In this document: positions 5,869 through 15,200 of the stretch, piece by piece
Position numbering within the stretch: position 1 is the stretch's first letter
How the letters are laid out: every line of letters begins with the position of its first letter
DNA from: an uncultured Duncaniella sp.
Lineage (GTDB): Bacteria; Bacteroidota; Bacteroidia; Bacteroidales; Muribaculaceae
NCBI GenBank assembly: GCA_910586665.1
Contig: CAJUIX010000030.1
Coordinates: forward strand, 1-36,675
DNA length: 36,675 nt
Direction: 5' to 3'
The notes under the pieces: generated by a model
Databases searched by the model: none
What the model was told of the DNA's origin: nothing
The model's input: the letters and a program-made list of their open reading frames with translations, nothing else
Position numbers and translations under genes: made by a program

Positions 5869-6312
5869 ATGGCATATAACGTTTATGAAATAGCCAATCT
5901 GATATTAAGGCTTGCCAATAATGGATACGGGTCAGAACCCATATCAAATATGAAACTTCAAAAACTGCTCTACTATGAGCAGGGCTATCATCTTGCTTGC
6001 TTTGACGAGCCTCTTTTCGATGAAGAAATAGAAGCATGGAAATTTGGCCCGGTCGTGCCTCAAATATACGAGAAATATAAAAGTCATCATGACCAACCAA
6101 TATTGCCGGAAGATGGCGAAGTGTCGATAAGCGGACAACACTATGAGTTGTTTTACAATGTCTTCACATACTTCAACAGGTTTTCCGCATTTGGATTAAT
6201 GGAGAAGACACATATTGAGGATCCGTGGCGTATAACGTCCGAGACTGGCACGGGGCCTTCTCATGTGATTACAAAGGCTATGATTTCTGAATATTTCAAG
6301 AAAGTTTTATAA
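5869..6312 (+). CDS. Panacea-domain (SocA/DUF4065) antitoxin-like protein
   Basis: A 147-aa protein with the hallmark of the Panacea (DUF4065, SocA/GepA) domain in its first 75 residues: MKLQKLLYYEQGYHLACFDE, PLFDEEIEAWKFGPVVPQIY and EKYK, followed by a C-terminal helical part. Known members act as antitoxins that neutralise very different toxins encoded next to them, or as adaptors (SocA). The stop and the next start overlap as TAATG, a translational coupling typical of toxin-antitoxin operons. The antitoxin is first in the pair. The family call is firm; the antitoxin role is inferred from the family and the layout. Confidence 0.85.
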   Translation: MAYNVYEIANLILRLANNGYGSEPISNMKLQKLLYYEQGYHLACFDEPLFDEEIEAWKFGPVVPQIYEKYKSHHDQPILPEDGEVSISGQHYELFYNVFTYFNRFSAFGLMEKTHIEDPWRITSETGTGPSHVITKAMISEYFKKVL

Positions 6313-6761
6313 TGGCTAAAAAAGCAAACAAGAAAACTTTCGCTGATATTTTATCAGATCTAAAAAAGGAATCATTGGAATTAGCACCCTTAGATGATAT
6401 GCGCCCCAATCCTGACACAAACTATCCATTGTTTAGTTTCAAGTATCTTAAAGATAAAACGCACAAGGATTGTGACGAGAGCGGATTCTTTATAAAGTTC
6501 CTTGAGAGATTGAACAAGCTATCATCTCTTGGCTGGAGAGAAATCGAAAAATCAGACCGTCATTCATTTGGAACGGAAAAGATAGGGATTTCAGATGTCA
6601 AGCCAGATGTTGAATTGCCGAGTATTTTTGAGAAGCATACCTATTTTACTGTTTTTCGAGCAACGGGAGACAATCATGTGTTTGCCGGTATCAGGGAGTT
6701 CAACACATTTCACATATTCTATATAGAATCTGAATTCGGAGCGTTGTACGACCATGATTAA
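6312..6761 (+). CDS. putative toxin partner of the Panacea protein
   Basis: A 149-aa protein with a very basic N-terminus (MAKKANKKTFADILSDLKKE). A helical middle (FFIKFLERLNKLSSLGWREI) leads to a RHSFGTEKIG motif, and the C-terminus is strand-rich and aromatic (YFTVFRATGDNHVFAGIREF, FHIFYIESEFGALYDHD). No signal or membrane span. Its start overlaps the antitoxin stop by one base. The size and the strand-rich C-terminal half with conserved His/Arg are compatible with a small RNase-type toxin, but I see no motif that proves the activity. The toxin role rests on the partner gene. Confidence 0.65.
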   Translation: MAKKANKKTFADILSDLKKESLELAPLDDMRPNPDTNYPLFSFKYLKDKTHKDCDESGFFIKFLERLNKLSSLGWREIEKSDRHSFGTEKIGISDVKPDVELPSIFEKHTYFTVFRATGDNHVFAGIREFNTFHIFYIESEFGALYDHD

Positions 6762-6773
6762 ACGTAACCTCGT

Positions 6774-6806
6774 TATTTCCTAAAAATTGTCGAAACAAAA
6801 TCACAA
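6774..6806 (+). repeat. imperfect copy of an AT-rich motif also found near 4527
   Basis: TTTCCTAAAAATTGTCGAAA followed by CAAAAT resembles TTTCCTTAAAATAGTCGGAA followed by CAAAAT at about 4527-4552. Both follow the end of a gene in the accessory block. A weaker relative (GTTGTCCGAAAATAAAAT) lies near 29721. It could be a 3'-end or regulatory motif. The link between the first two is the stronger. Confidence 0.3.
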
Positions 6807-6957
6807 CGTTATGATGATAATAATATTGGCATGTGTATCAGACGTTTAGATACAATAACTAAATTGTGATAAAAAAGCAGGAAAATTGGCGAATTGTCCA
6901 ATTATTGTCCAAGTACTAATTTTAAACATGTAAAGCTCTGTGTATCATGATGATAGA

Positions 6958-7032
6958 CCTCTCTGTCCATTTCAATAAGCATAATGTGATGAATGGAGAG
7001 AGAGGCAGTCGTGAGACCCCCTCTCTTTTTTT
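6958..7032 (+). terminator. terminator with an alternative upstream hairpin (attenuator-like)
   Basis: Three segments can pair in exclusive ways. CCTCTCTGTCCATT (6958-6971) pairs with AATGGAGAGAGAGG (6992-7005) over 14 bp with one mismatch. The GAGAGAGG part can instead pair with CCCCCTCTC (7017-7025), followed by seven T (7026-7032), which is a classical intrinsic terminator. No gene lies at 6762-7100; apart from this, that stretch holds the TTTCCT motif, two ATTGTCCAA repeats near 6894-6913, and an AT-rich promoter-like region before 7101. The hairpin is either a simple terminator for the upstream operon or a conditional leader. Confidence 0.5.
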
Positions 7033-7100
7033 GTTTGTAGTACGAGTATTCTCGAAAAAATTTCGTTAATTTGCGTATTGCAAAACTAAATATTCTACAA

Positions 7101-7922
7101 ATGAAAAAGCTTATTATCGTTCTTATCTGTAGCATGTCTGTTATTATTGCTTCGGCTACAGCAGATTTTACCAAATATAGGGGTGTATATGCAAATAATA
7201 CGGCAGAAGCAGTTATCACAGATTCGGTTTGCATTGTGTATTTTCAGAAGGACAGTACGATGCAGGCAATTATTGAAGTGCCGGACATCAATTTTCGTCA
7301 TAAGACAGTGTTCGCCCCCGACGGTACGGTATCTTTCCCGACAGAAGTCGAGTCACTGGACATTAAGCGAGTAGGCAGTATGCTGAATATAAATGGACTC
7401 GACCTTGAAAAGGTGGAGGATATTACTACGGTTAAACCATACGAAATGGATAAGTGTTCCTCTCCTTTTCAAGTAGGTAAATGCTTACAGGAGTGGCGTC
7501 TCGGGCTGAATTATAGCGTAAAAGGTAATCTGCCGGCCTGTGAAATCAATACCAATCGTCACATGTTTGTATATATGGTAAATCCCAACATGGTTTATAT
7601 CAGAGCCGCAGCTGCCAGAAATAACGATAAGGGCACATTGTTTTTCCAAAACATCCGTATGATGAAGAATCAAAACACGGGTGAATATACAATGTACATT
7701 ATGCCTGGCAACCTGGCTTTCACCAAGGCCGATTTAGAAATAGACAACTCGAAATTTAAACCCAATACTTGTACGTTTAATCCCGACGGCGGAATATATT
7801 GGTCACTGATTTCATTCGAGTCTGACAATATTCTCCTCAACGGATGCGGCGAAACATATCAGGTCCCCCGCCCTAAGAAAGACAACGGGCTTGTTGAATG
7901 GATACAATATGAACCGTATTAA
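7101..7922 (+). CDS. secreted hypothetical protein (273 aa)
   Basis: I start it at the ATG at 7101, giving the signal peptide MKKLIIVLICSMSVIIASATA; a TTG at 7071 would bury it. The mature protein is strand-rich and evenly composed, with a Cys pair around residues 125-135 and PNTCTFNPDGGIYWSLISFE near the end. No lipobox, no transmembrane span, and no C-terminal type IX sorting domain is obvious. A TTAATTTG -7-like box lies 28 nt upstream. It is the first gene right of the toxin pair and may be the first host gene. Function unknown. Confidence 0.7.
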   Translation: MKKLIIVLICSMSVIIASATADFTKYRGVYANNTAEAVITDSVCIVYFQKDSTMQAIIEVPDINFRHKTVFAPDGTVSFPTEVESLDIKRVGSMLNINGLDLEKVEDITTVKPYEMDKCSSPFQVGKCLQEWRLGLNYSVKGNLPACEINTNRHMFVYMVNPNMVYIRAAAARNNDKGTLFFQNIRMMKNQNTGEYTMYIMPGNLAFTKADLEIDNSKFKPNTCTFNPDGGIYWSLISFESDNILLNGCGETYQVPRPKKDNGLVEWIQYEPY

Positions 7923-7958
7923 TGAGTTGGGTTTAATGATTATTTCTGATACTTCTAT

Positions 7959-7981
7959 TAAACGACTAATTATGTCGTTTA
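7959..7981. terminator. hairpin between convergent genes
   Basis: TAAACGAC-TAATTAT-GTCGTTTA, a perfect 8-bp stem with a 7-nt loop between the ends of the secreted protein gene (7922) and pncB (7992). T/A-rich flanks make it a possible bidirectional terminator. Confidence 0.45.
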
Positions 7982-7991
7982 TGTCAGGCTG

Positions 7992-9209
7992 TTATTCTGT
8001 TAGATGCAGTGTCTGCATGAACCGACGGACTACTTCGGGGTTGCCGGTGTACTTGCCTTCGTCCTCGCTGAGTTTACAGGTGTCGTTGTAGAAGTCCCAG
8101 GATTCGGTTATCTTGACAGCGATGAGTTTTATGACTATGTTGCGCGGAGTGATGTCGTCAAAGTCATTGGTAAAGTGTGTGCCGATACCGAATGAGGGTT
8201 GGCAGAGCTTGGAGGCATAGTCATGAATCTTGATTGCGCGGTCGACATCGAGGGCGTTGCTGAACACGACCTGCTTTGTCCTCGGGTCGATGCCGAGCGA
8301 CCGATATTTTTCGACAATCTTGTTCAGCTCGTTGATATTGTCGCCGCTGTCGACCCGCAGCCCCTTGAACATATTGGCATAATCTTCCGAAAAGTTAAGA
8401 CTGAATATGTCCCAGCCGTAAGTGTCGAAGAGGAATGTTCCGAGTGCGCCGCGATAGGTGGTGGCCCAGGTCTTCATAGCTATATAGTTGGCCATTTGGG
8501 GACCATACATTCCGGCTATGGCACAAATCAGCTCGTGGGCCATTGTCCCGATAGGGAGAAGGTCATATTTCATCGCGAAATATATGTTGCTCGTGCCGGT
8601 GAAGAGGCCGGGGGCGGTATTTTGTCGGGAGCAGTCGCTCATGGCGCGTACCACGGTGTCCTGCGCGCCGAATGATGCACGACGCCGTGTGCCGAAATCA
8701 CTGAACACACAGCCGGCATCAATCATGCGGCCGGCCTTGGCAAATGATTTGTGATAATATTTTTCGAGGTCAATCTTGGCCTCGTCGCCTGTCATTATAT
8801 AATATAGTTCTGAAATAATGGCGAGCAGCTTTACCTCGAGCATTATTGTGTCGCTCCAGCAGCCCTCGATATCCAATGCCAGGTGTCCTTCGGCATCCTG
8901 TCTGACCTTGACCCACTCGCTTTTGTAGCGGAAGCCTTTCAGAAAGGTGTAAAACCAAAACGGGATGTAGGGGCAGCGCAGCTTCATGAAGCCAATCTCC
9001 TCATCGGTGATAACCACACTTTCGAGAGCCTTGATCTGCCGGCGCAACTCGTCGGCAAAGCCTTCGGGATAGACGCTGTTGTTTCGGTCAATGAAGGTAT
9101 ATTTCACTTGTGCCCGCGGGTAGTTGTCAATCACGGCGCAGCACATGGTGAATTTATAGAGGTCGTCGTCGGTGAAGTGGGTAATAATCTGGCGCATGAT
9201 GTTCGGCAT
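7992..9209 (-). CDS. pncB: nicotinate phosphoribosyltransferase
   Basis: A 405-aa enzyme that makes nicotinate mononucleotide from nicotinate and PRPP, the entry step of the NAD salvage (Preiss-Handler) pathway, in the cytoplasm. The N-terminus (HFTDDDLYKFTMCCAVIDNY) and the YDLLPIGTMAHE motif, with the His that is autophosphorylated in this family, are clear; FGTRRRASF and GTHFTND are also typical. Length is normal. The gene lies 74 nt after sprA on the same strand and is probably read through from it, or from its own promoter in the gap. Confidence 0.95.
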   Translation of the reverse strand: MPNIMRQIITHFTDDDLYKFTMCCAVIDNYPRAQVKYTFIDRNNSVYPEGFADELRRQIKALESVVITDEEIGFMKLRCPYIPFWFYTFLKGFRYKSEWVKVRQDAEGHLALDIEGCWSDTIMLEVKLLAIISELYYIMTGDEAKIDLEKYYHKSFAKAGRMIDAGCVFSDFGTRRRASFGAQDTVVRAMSDCSRQNTAPGLFTGTSNIYFAMKYDLLPIGTMAHELICAIAGMYGPQMANYIAMKTWATTYRGALGTFLFDTYGWDIFSLNFSEDYANMFKGLRVDSGDNINELNKIVEKYRSLGIDPRTKQVVFSNALDVDRAIKIHDYASKLCQPSFGIGTHFTNDFDDITPRNIVIKLIAVKITESWDFYNDTCKLSEDEGKYTGNPEVVRRFMQTLHLTE

Positions 9210-9283
9210 TAAAATTTGTTATACAGATATAACCTTTTAACAACCGAAAGTGTTGACCTCATGGCTTAAGATTACCCATTGGT

Positions 9284-12200
9284 TCACCTTGCGAGCGAGA
9301 GATTGATATTGAATCCGAAGGAGGAGTTGGTGGTCGGGTAGGCGGTCGACGACACGATAGGGGTGTTGACCTGGTGGTCGAAGAAGGCCCCGAGGGTGAG
9401 ACGGCGCGACATAATGTATGATGCCGTGAAGTTCAGAGTCATGGTCCGGGTGCCAGAGGTCGCCTGGGTGTAGGCATTTTCGATGCGTCGGATGAGGGCT
9501 TGCGTCTCGGAGAGCGAGAAGTCGGCATTGAGGGTGAGGTCATTCGAGATTCCCGTGCCCGAACCCTTCATCTTGAGCACAGTGTTGAAGCCGACAATCT
9601 TGTAGCCGAGTCCTATTGTCAGGCCGTGCTGGTTGGCTTCCACCACCTGTCCTGCCGAGGTGTTGAGCGTCAGCGTGCGCGAGTCTCGGTAGTCGGCAGA
9701 GATTGTGAGGTCATTTTTCAGAGTCACCGATGCTCCGATGAGCGGGGCAAATTTTTCAGTGATGGCCACGGAGGAGATATTGTAAGGGGAGGTGGGAATC
9801 GGGTTGCCCGACAGTTCGTCTATGGTGAAACCAAGGTCACCGTTGCCGGCACTCATCCAGTTGAGATATGAGTTATAGGAGCCGACAGAGTAGGTGCACT
9901 GGTAGGCATGGTTGAGAGTGAAGGCTTTGAAAATGTTGCGCAGGTTGCCTATGTAGAGGAGGCCGTCGTAGGTGACACGCCAGTTCGGGAGAGCGTTGGC
10001 GAAGGAGGGGAAGGGTGTCAGATACTGCTTGTTGGGATTTGTCCCCGTATAGGCGGCAAGGAATGCCGGGATAAGGATGTCGGAGCTTGTAGTGCTCACG
10101 TCGCCCACCTCGGGGTTGAATGGGTGGCCGGCATTTACGTTGCCCTCCATGAAGCCTCCCATAGGGTAGTCGAGACCGGCATACTCACCACGCACGCGCT
10201 GTGCGATGACGGGTATGTTGGCGAGGAACTGGTTGAACGTCTCTGACTCGTAGCCATTGTCTGCCTTGAAGTGCTTCAGGGCTGTTTTCAGAGCCACATG
10301 TGTCTTCGTGTAAGAACCGGCGAGGGAGGTGGGCATGTTGTCATACATGAACTGTGTCGACTTCGTGCGGTTGTCGGTGCGGTTGGTCGTAAGGAGTATT
10401 TTCAGACCCCTGACAGGCTCGATATTCAGCTCGATGTTCAGTTCGTTGGTTCTGGAGAAGATTGCCGGCGAGGTCTGTCCGTCGTTGGTGATGAGCCAGC
10501 CGCGTGCGAGGGCTTTGTTGACATAGCTTTCGTCAGTGAAGCCGAAGGCGAAGTCAAGACCGGGCGACATCGGACCGTAGCTGCGTGACTGTCCGAACAC
10601 ATTGCCTATATCCGGGCGGAAGAGCGGGAGCGAGAGCGACTGGGTGGTGCGGAAACGCACTGCCGCCGAGCGCGGTGACATGATGAAGCGCATACCATAC
10701 TCTCCGATTTCGCGCCAGATGGATTTGTCGTCCTTCAGAACCTCCTCGACCGTAAATTTGACGTTCTGCGTGCCTCGGGTGAGGATGGTAATGTTGTTGG
10801 CGTCGACAACCTTGTGGGTCACACGGAAGGGCTTGCCGTCGGTGGTCATCGCTGTCACTTTCACCTTCTTGTTGCGGAGATTGTGGCGGATGTTGAGCGA
10901 TGTGTCGGCGAGCAGTGTATAGGTGCGCTCGAATTTTTTCGGTTTCTTGGGCTGCGCTGTGGCACGCTTAGCCTGGAAACGCTGGTTGACCTCCTTGGTA
11001 AACTTCCACTTGTTGTAGAGAGATTCAAAGTTGATGCGTCCGTCGACGTTCCATGCAGCCTGGTTGGCGATAGAGTTGCCCATTTCGATGTCGTCCACCT
11101 CTGCGCCACGGTCCCAGCGGTAGGTGGCGTTATACGATGCGTTGGCCGTGAGCCAGTCAAGCACGGGGATGCGGTTGAAAGGCGCACGATAGTTGACCAC
11201 GAAGCTTTGGTTGTAGCTCCAGGGGGTACCGAGGTGGAGTATGCTCTGGAGGACGGTGTCCTTCCACTCCTTATACTTGTCGGGGAAGAGCTTGCGGTTG
11301 ACCGCGCCCATAGTCTCCTCGATACGGGCGGATGTGTTGCTATTGAAATTAACCGAAAGCGATTTGGTGAGGTTCCATGTCAGTGCCAGCTGGCGGTCCC
11401 AGATGAAGTTTTTGCTGACTGATACCGGGAGCTGGAAGTCGACGTCGGTCTCGGAGCGGGTCTGAAGTTCGTAGTAATAGCGGGAGATAGTGGTCAGGAA
11501 CGAGATATTGTTCGGTAGATAGTTGAACTCCCATTCCTGGAGGAACTTCATGTTTTTCGATTTGCTCTTTATGAAGGAGAAGGGGCGGAGACCCTTGACG
11601 TATGGAGTATAGGTGTACTGGAATGAGCCTCTGTAGTCATTGGTATTCTCATATTCGGTAGTCGGGTCGGTCTTCGACTGCTTGTTGAAAGAGAAATTAA
11701 ATGTGAAGTTGGCCGGATCCCAGGGCATGGGGTTCTTGGACTTGACGTCGAACTTCAAGCCGGATATCGAGAAACTTTTCACTGTCGTGTTCTCCACCGC
11801 AAAGGCCTTGATAGAGTCGCGCTGTGCCTCGGTGGTGCATGCGTCGAGGGCGTCCTTGAGTTTCACGTCCTGGTCAAGGGGATTATACTTGGGCGTGATT
11901 TTCTCTTTTGATACCGAATAGTAAATCGGGGCACGGAGCTTGACCTTCTCGGGGAGGAAGCGTCCGGCATCGACCTGCATCGCGAAATTGTACTGCTCGT
12001 AATCGTCCATTCGGCGGGCGTTGAGCGACTGGTCGACCGAGCCGAAGCCGGCGGTCTCGATGTGTGCGCCGACGTTGACTGTCGCTATATCGGAGACACC
12101 TAAGTTGAGGTTGGCTTTGGCTGCCCAGCCACCCTCGCTGTTGAAGTCCGTAACCTTCAGCTCGTTCAGCCACACGACAGCGTCCTTCGTGGTCGACGAG

Positions 12201-15200
12201 TTATTGCGTATACCGACGAGCATGACGCGCACGTCGCTCAGCGATGGGTTACCCATGACGGCCATGCGGTTGCGCTCGTTGTCAGGGTCGCGGCCTGTGT
12301 ACAATGTCGCGAAGCCTACTCCGGGCTGATGCTCGTTTTTGGCATGGTTACGCTCTTTTTTGAGGTTGACGAGATTCTGCAACTCGAAATCGAGGAAGTT
12401 GCTGCGCGGCCAAACTATATAGCGGTCGGGACCGTCCTCCTGGTAGTGGCCGGGAGGGGTCAGTTCGAGGGGCACCTCGTATTCATAGTAGTTGCTCTTG
12501 ACGTCTGTGCCGAGACGGATGAAGACCGATACTTCGCCGGAGCGGAGGTTGGTGAGGTCGTCAATGAGTTTCTCGGCGTGCACCCACATCTGCATACGCT
12601 TGTAGTTACGCATGTCGAGGTGCGTGTTGCGGTATACACCGCGCGCGTCACCTGCATGGAGACCGAGGACCTTGAGCGACATCGACTGCTCGTTGAGCTG
12701 CACAATCTGGCTCTGACCCGGGTCGGTGATACGGGTGACTCCCGGAGGAAGAACATAATTTACAGGCTCGCGCTTTGAGTTCTCCTCGATGTTGACCACT
12801 GATACGTCGAGCTGCCCCTCGGCAGGTGTGTCGCCGCGGTTGTTGAGGTTGAACTGGTAGGGACGCCACTCGCCGCGCACAAGCTCGAAGGTGGCAAAGC
12901 GCAGGTGTGTGACGGCCTTGAACCCGGTCATGAACATGCGTGCGAAACGTATGGTGGAGAAGTCCGAGATGTTGCCGACAATCTTCTGATAGTCGCTCAG
13001 GGGTATCTTGAACTGGTACCATACCACTTCTTGCGTCGAGCCGTCGGAGTTGGGGACGATGGACACCTGCTTGTCGGTGATATAATTCTTGCCGACAACG
13101 AGGTCCTCCGGGCGGATTGAAATCTTATACTGGAAGTAGCGCTCATACTCGTTGAGAGTATTGTCCTGATTGATGTCCTCGACATCAGGAAGCGCGCGCG
13201 ACGACTGATAGAGAGGGTCGGGTGCATCCTGGGGGGAGAGCGAGTTACCCTCGACACCGTTGTATCTCTTATAGCGCTCGAGCACGCCGAGGCGGCGCTC
13301 GTCATAGTCATAGCCGCGGAAGAAGTGGTAGTTGTCGCCGGCGGGGTCGTTGAAGGGTGAGAAGGGATCGGCCTGCATGCGCTCGATAGCCTCCGGGCTG
13401 AGCTTGGCTCTCAGCTTTTCAAGATAGTTGGCATACGAATCAAAGCCGAACTCGTCCTCGTTGATAAGGCCGTCGAGACCGACGTCCTGGGGGAGGCGGG
13501 AGTTGGTATTGTTGTCGAAGGCGTAGGTCATGGAGTTCTGCGACGACACGCGTCCCCAGACTGTATTTTGCAGATACTGGTCGTTGCCGTCGACGGGAAT
13601 ACCGTTTTCGTAGCTCTTCAGACCGTCCTTGAGGATATCTTCCGAGACCTCGCCGAAGTTGAGGTAGAGGTCGCCGCCGGAGAGGTTGTCGTTATTGGGG
13701 TCGAGGAAAGGCGAAAGCATCCAGAACTGGACATATTCGATGTTGGAGGCATCGAAGTTGGTGTTGTCCATCTTTCGCATGATGCCACCCCAGCGCTTTT
13801 CTGGATTGAGTAGATTGCCCTGGTCGTCTATATTGGTCGCATCGAGGTTATAAGGGCCGCGCTCGGTCGGGTAGAAGGAAAGGTTGAGTGTCTGAATCGT
13901 ATTGAGTTCTCCATAGGAGAGCTGTCGGCCGGGGAAGACTTCGTAGACCTTGTATTCCCTGACGTATGGGTTGTTGAGCTGCGCGGGGTCACTCTTGATA
14001 TATCCGGGGCAGAGGGAGGAATTGCGTGCTGTGAACATGCGGTCGATGAAGTACCAGTTGAGCAGCGCGCGGTTCTCGCCATACCTGATGTCGTTTGACA
14101 GGGCTGCTTCGGGAAATAGGGCGTCGCCCGATGGGTCGTAGGGGGTCGATGCGAGGAACCATGAGTAGGGCGAGCGGAGGTCGATGCCTATCTGTGCCGA
14201 CTCGAAGTCGTCGATATACGACGAGCCCTTGTTGCTTCCGCTCTTCTGCTTGTTGGGTATTAGGTTGGCAAACTCCGCCTGCAAGCCTATGGTCGACGGC
14301 TGGACGGCGTTGACGGTAGGAATCTTGTTGAGCAGGTTGGTGAGCCACATGAAGCGGGAATTGTACTGCATGTTCAGACCCCATATCGTATTGTTGACCA
14401 CCTCTTCGCCGATGTTGACCTTCTCGGTCAGCGATTTCTCGGAGAAGTGCATGACGGTGGCTCCAAGGTTGAAATCTTTGTTAAACTGATAATTCAGGTC
14501 GAGTCCGAGCAATGTCTTGCGCTGTGTTGAGAACAACGACTGGTTTTCGAGCGTCACATTGATGCTTTGGCCGGAGTCGATGATGCTCTGATTGGTGATG
14601 GTGACAATACCCATAGAGTAGTCTACGGTATAGTCGCTGTTTTCAGTCAGGGTAACGCCGCCGGCGGTCACGATGACCGATCCGCGGGGCACATTGATGG
14701 CATTGAGACGGATTTGTGAGCCGGCAGAGGCCTGGTAGCGGCCTGTGATTATAAACTTGTTCTTATCGGCAAACTGGCGTGCGACAGTGAGAGTCGAGTC
14801 ATAGAGCTGCTGGTAGAGATATGGCTCGGCGAGCTGCGGGTTGCCTATCTTTTTAGTCAGGTTTGAACCGAAAGGCTCGACAACCGGGAAGATAATCTTG
14901 CCCTGCTGTGACAGGACGGTGTAGCCTTCGATGAAGTCAAAGAATCCGTCGGGGTTAGAGGCCTCGTTGGAGTCGATGCGGTCGAGGTTCATCACCTGGA
15001 GCAGCGGCTGGTTGGAGATAGGGGGGACAGGCAGGTAGTTGATCTGTGTGCCGGTGGTGTCGCTGAGGTATTTGATGTTCAGGCGGAAGTTCTGCTTCTG
15101 CACCTGGTAGGCGCCGAGCGAGTATACGTTCTTCATCATGAGGTCCCACATTGGCAGTTTGGGCGCGATTGTGGTCGACTTGAGCATTTTCAGGTAGATT

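Noticed and set aside
1..6900. Integrase, transposase or insertion-sequence gene for the accessory region
   Set aside because: I found no tyrosine or serine recombinase, DDE transposase or clear terminal inverted repeats; the element type stays open.
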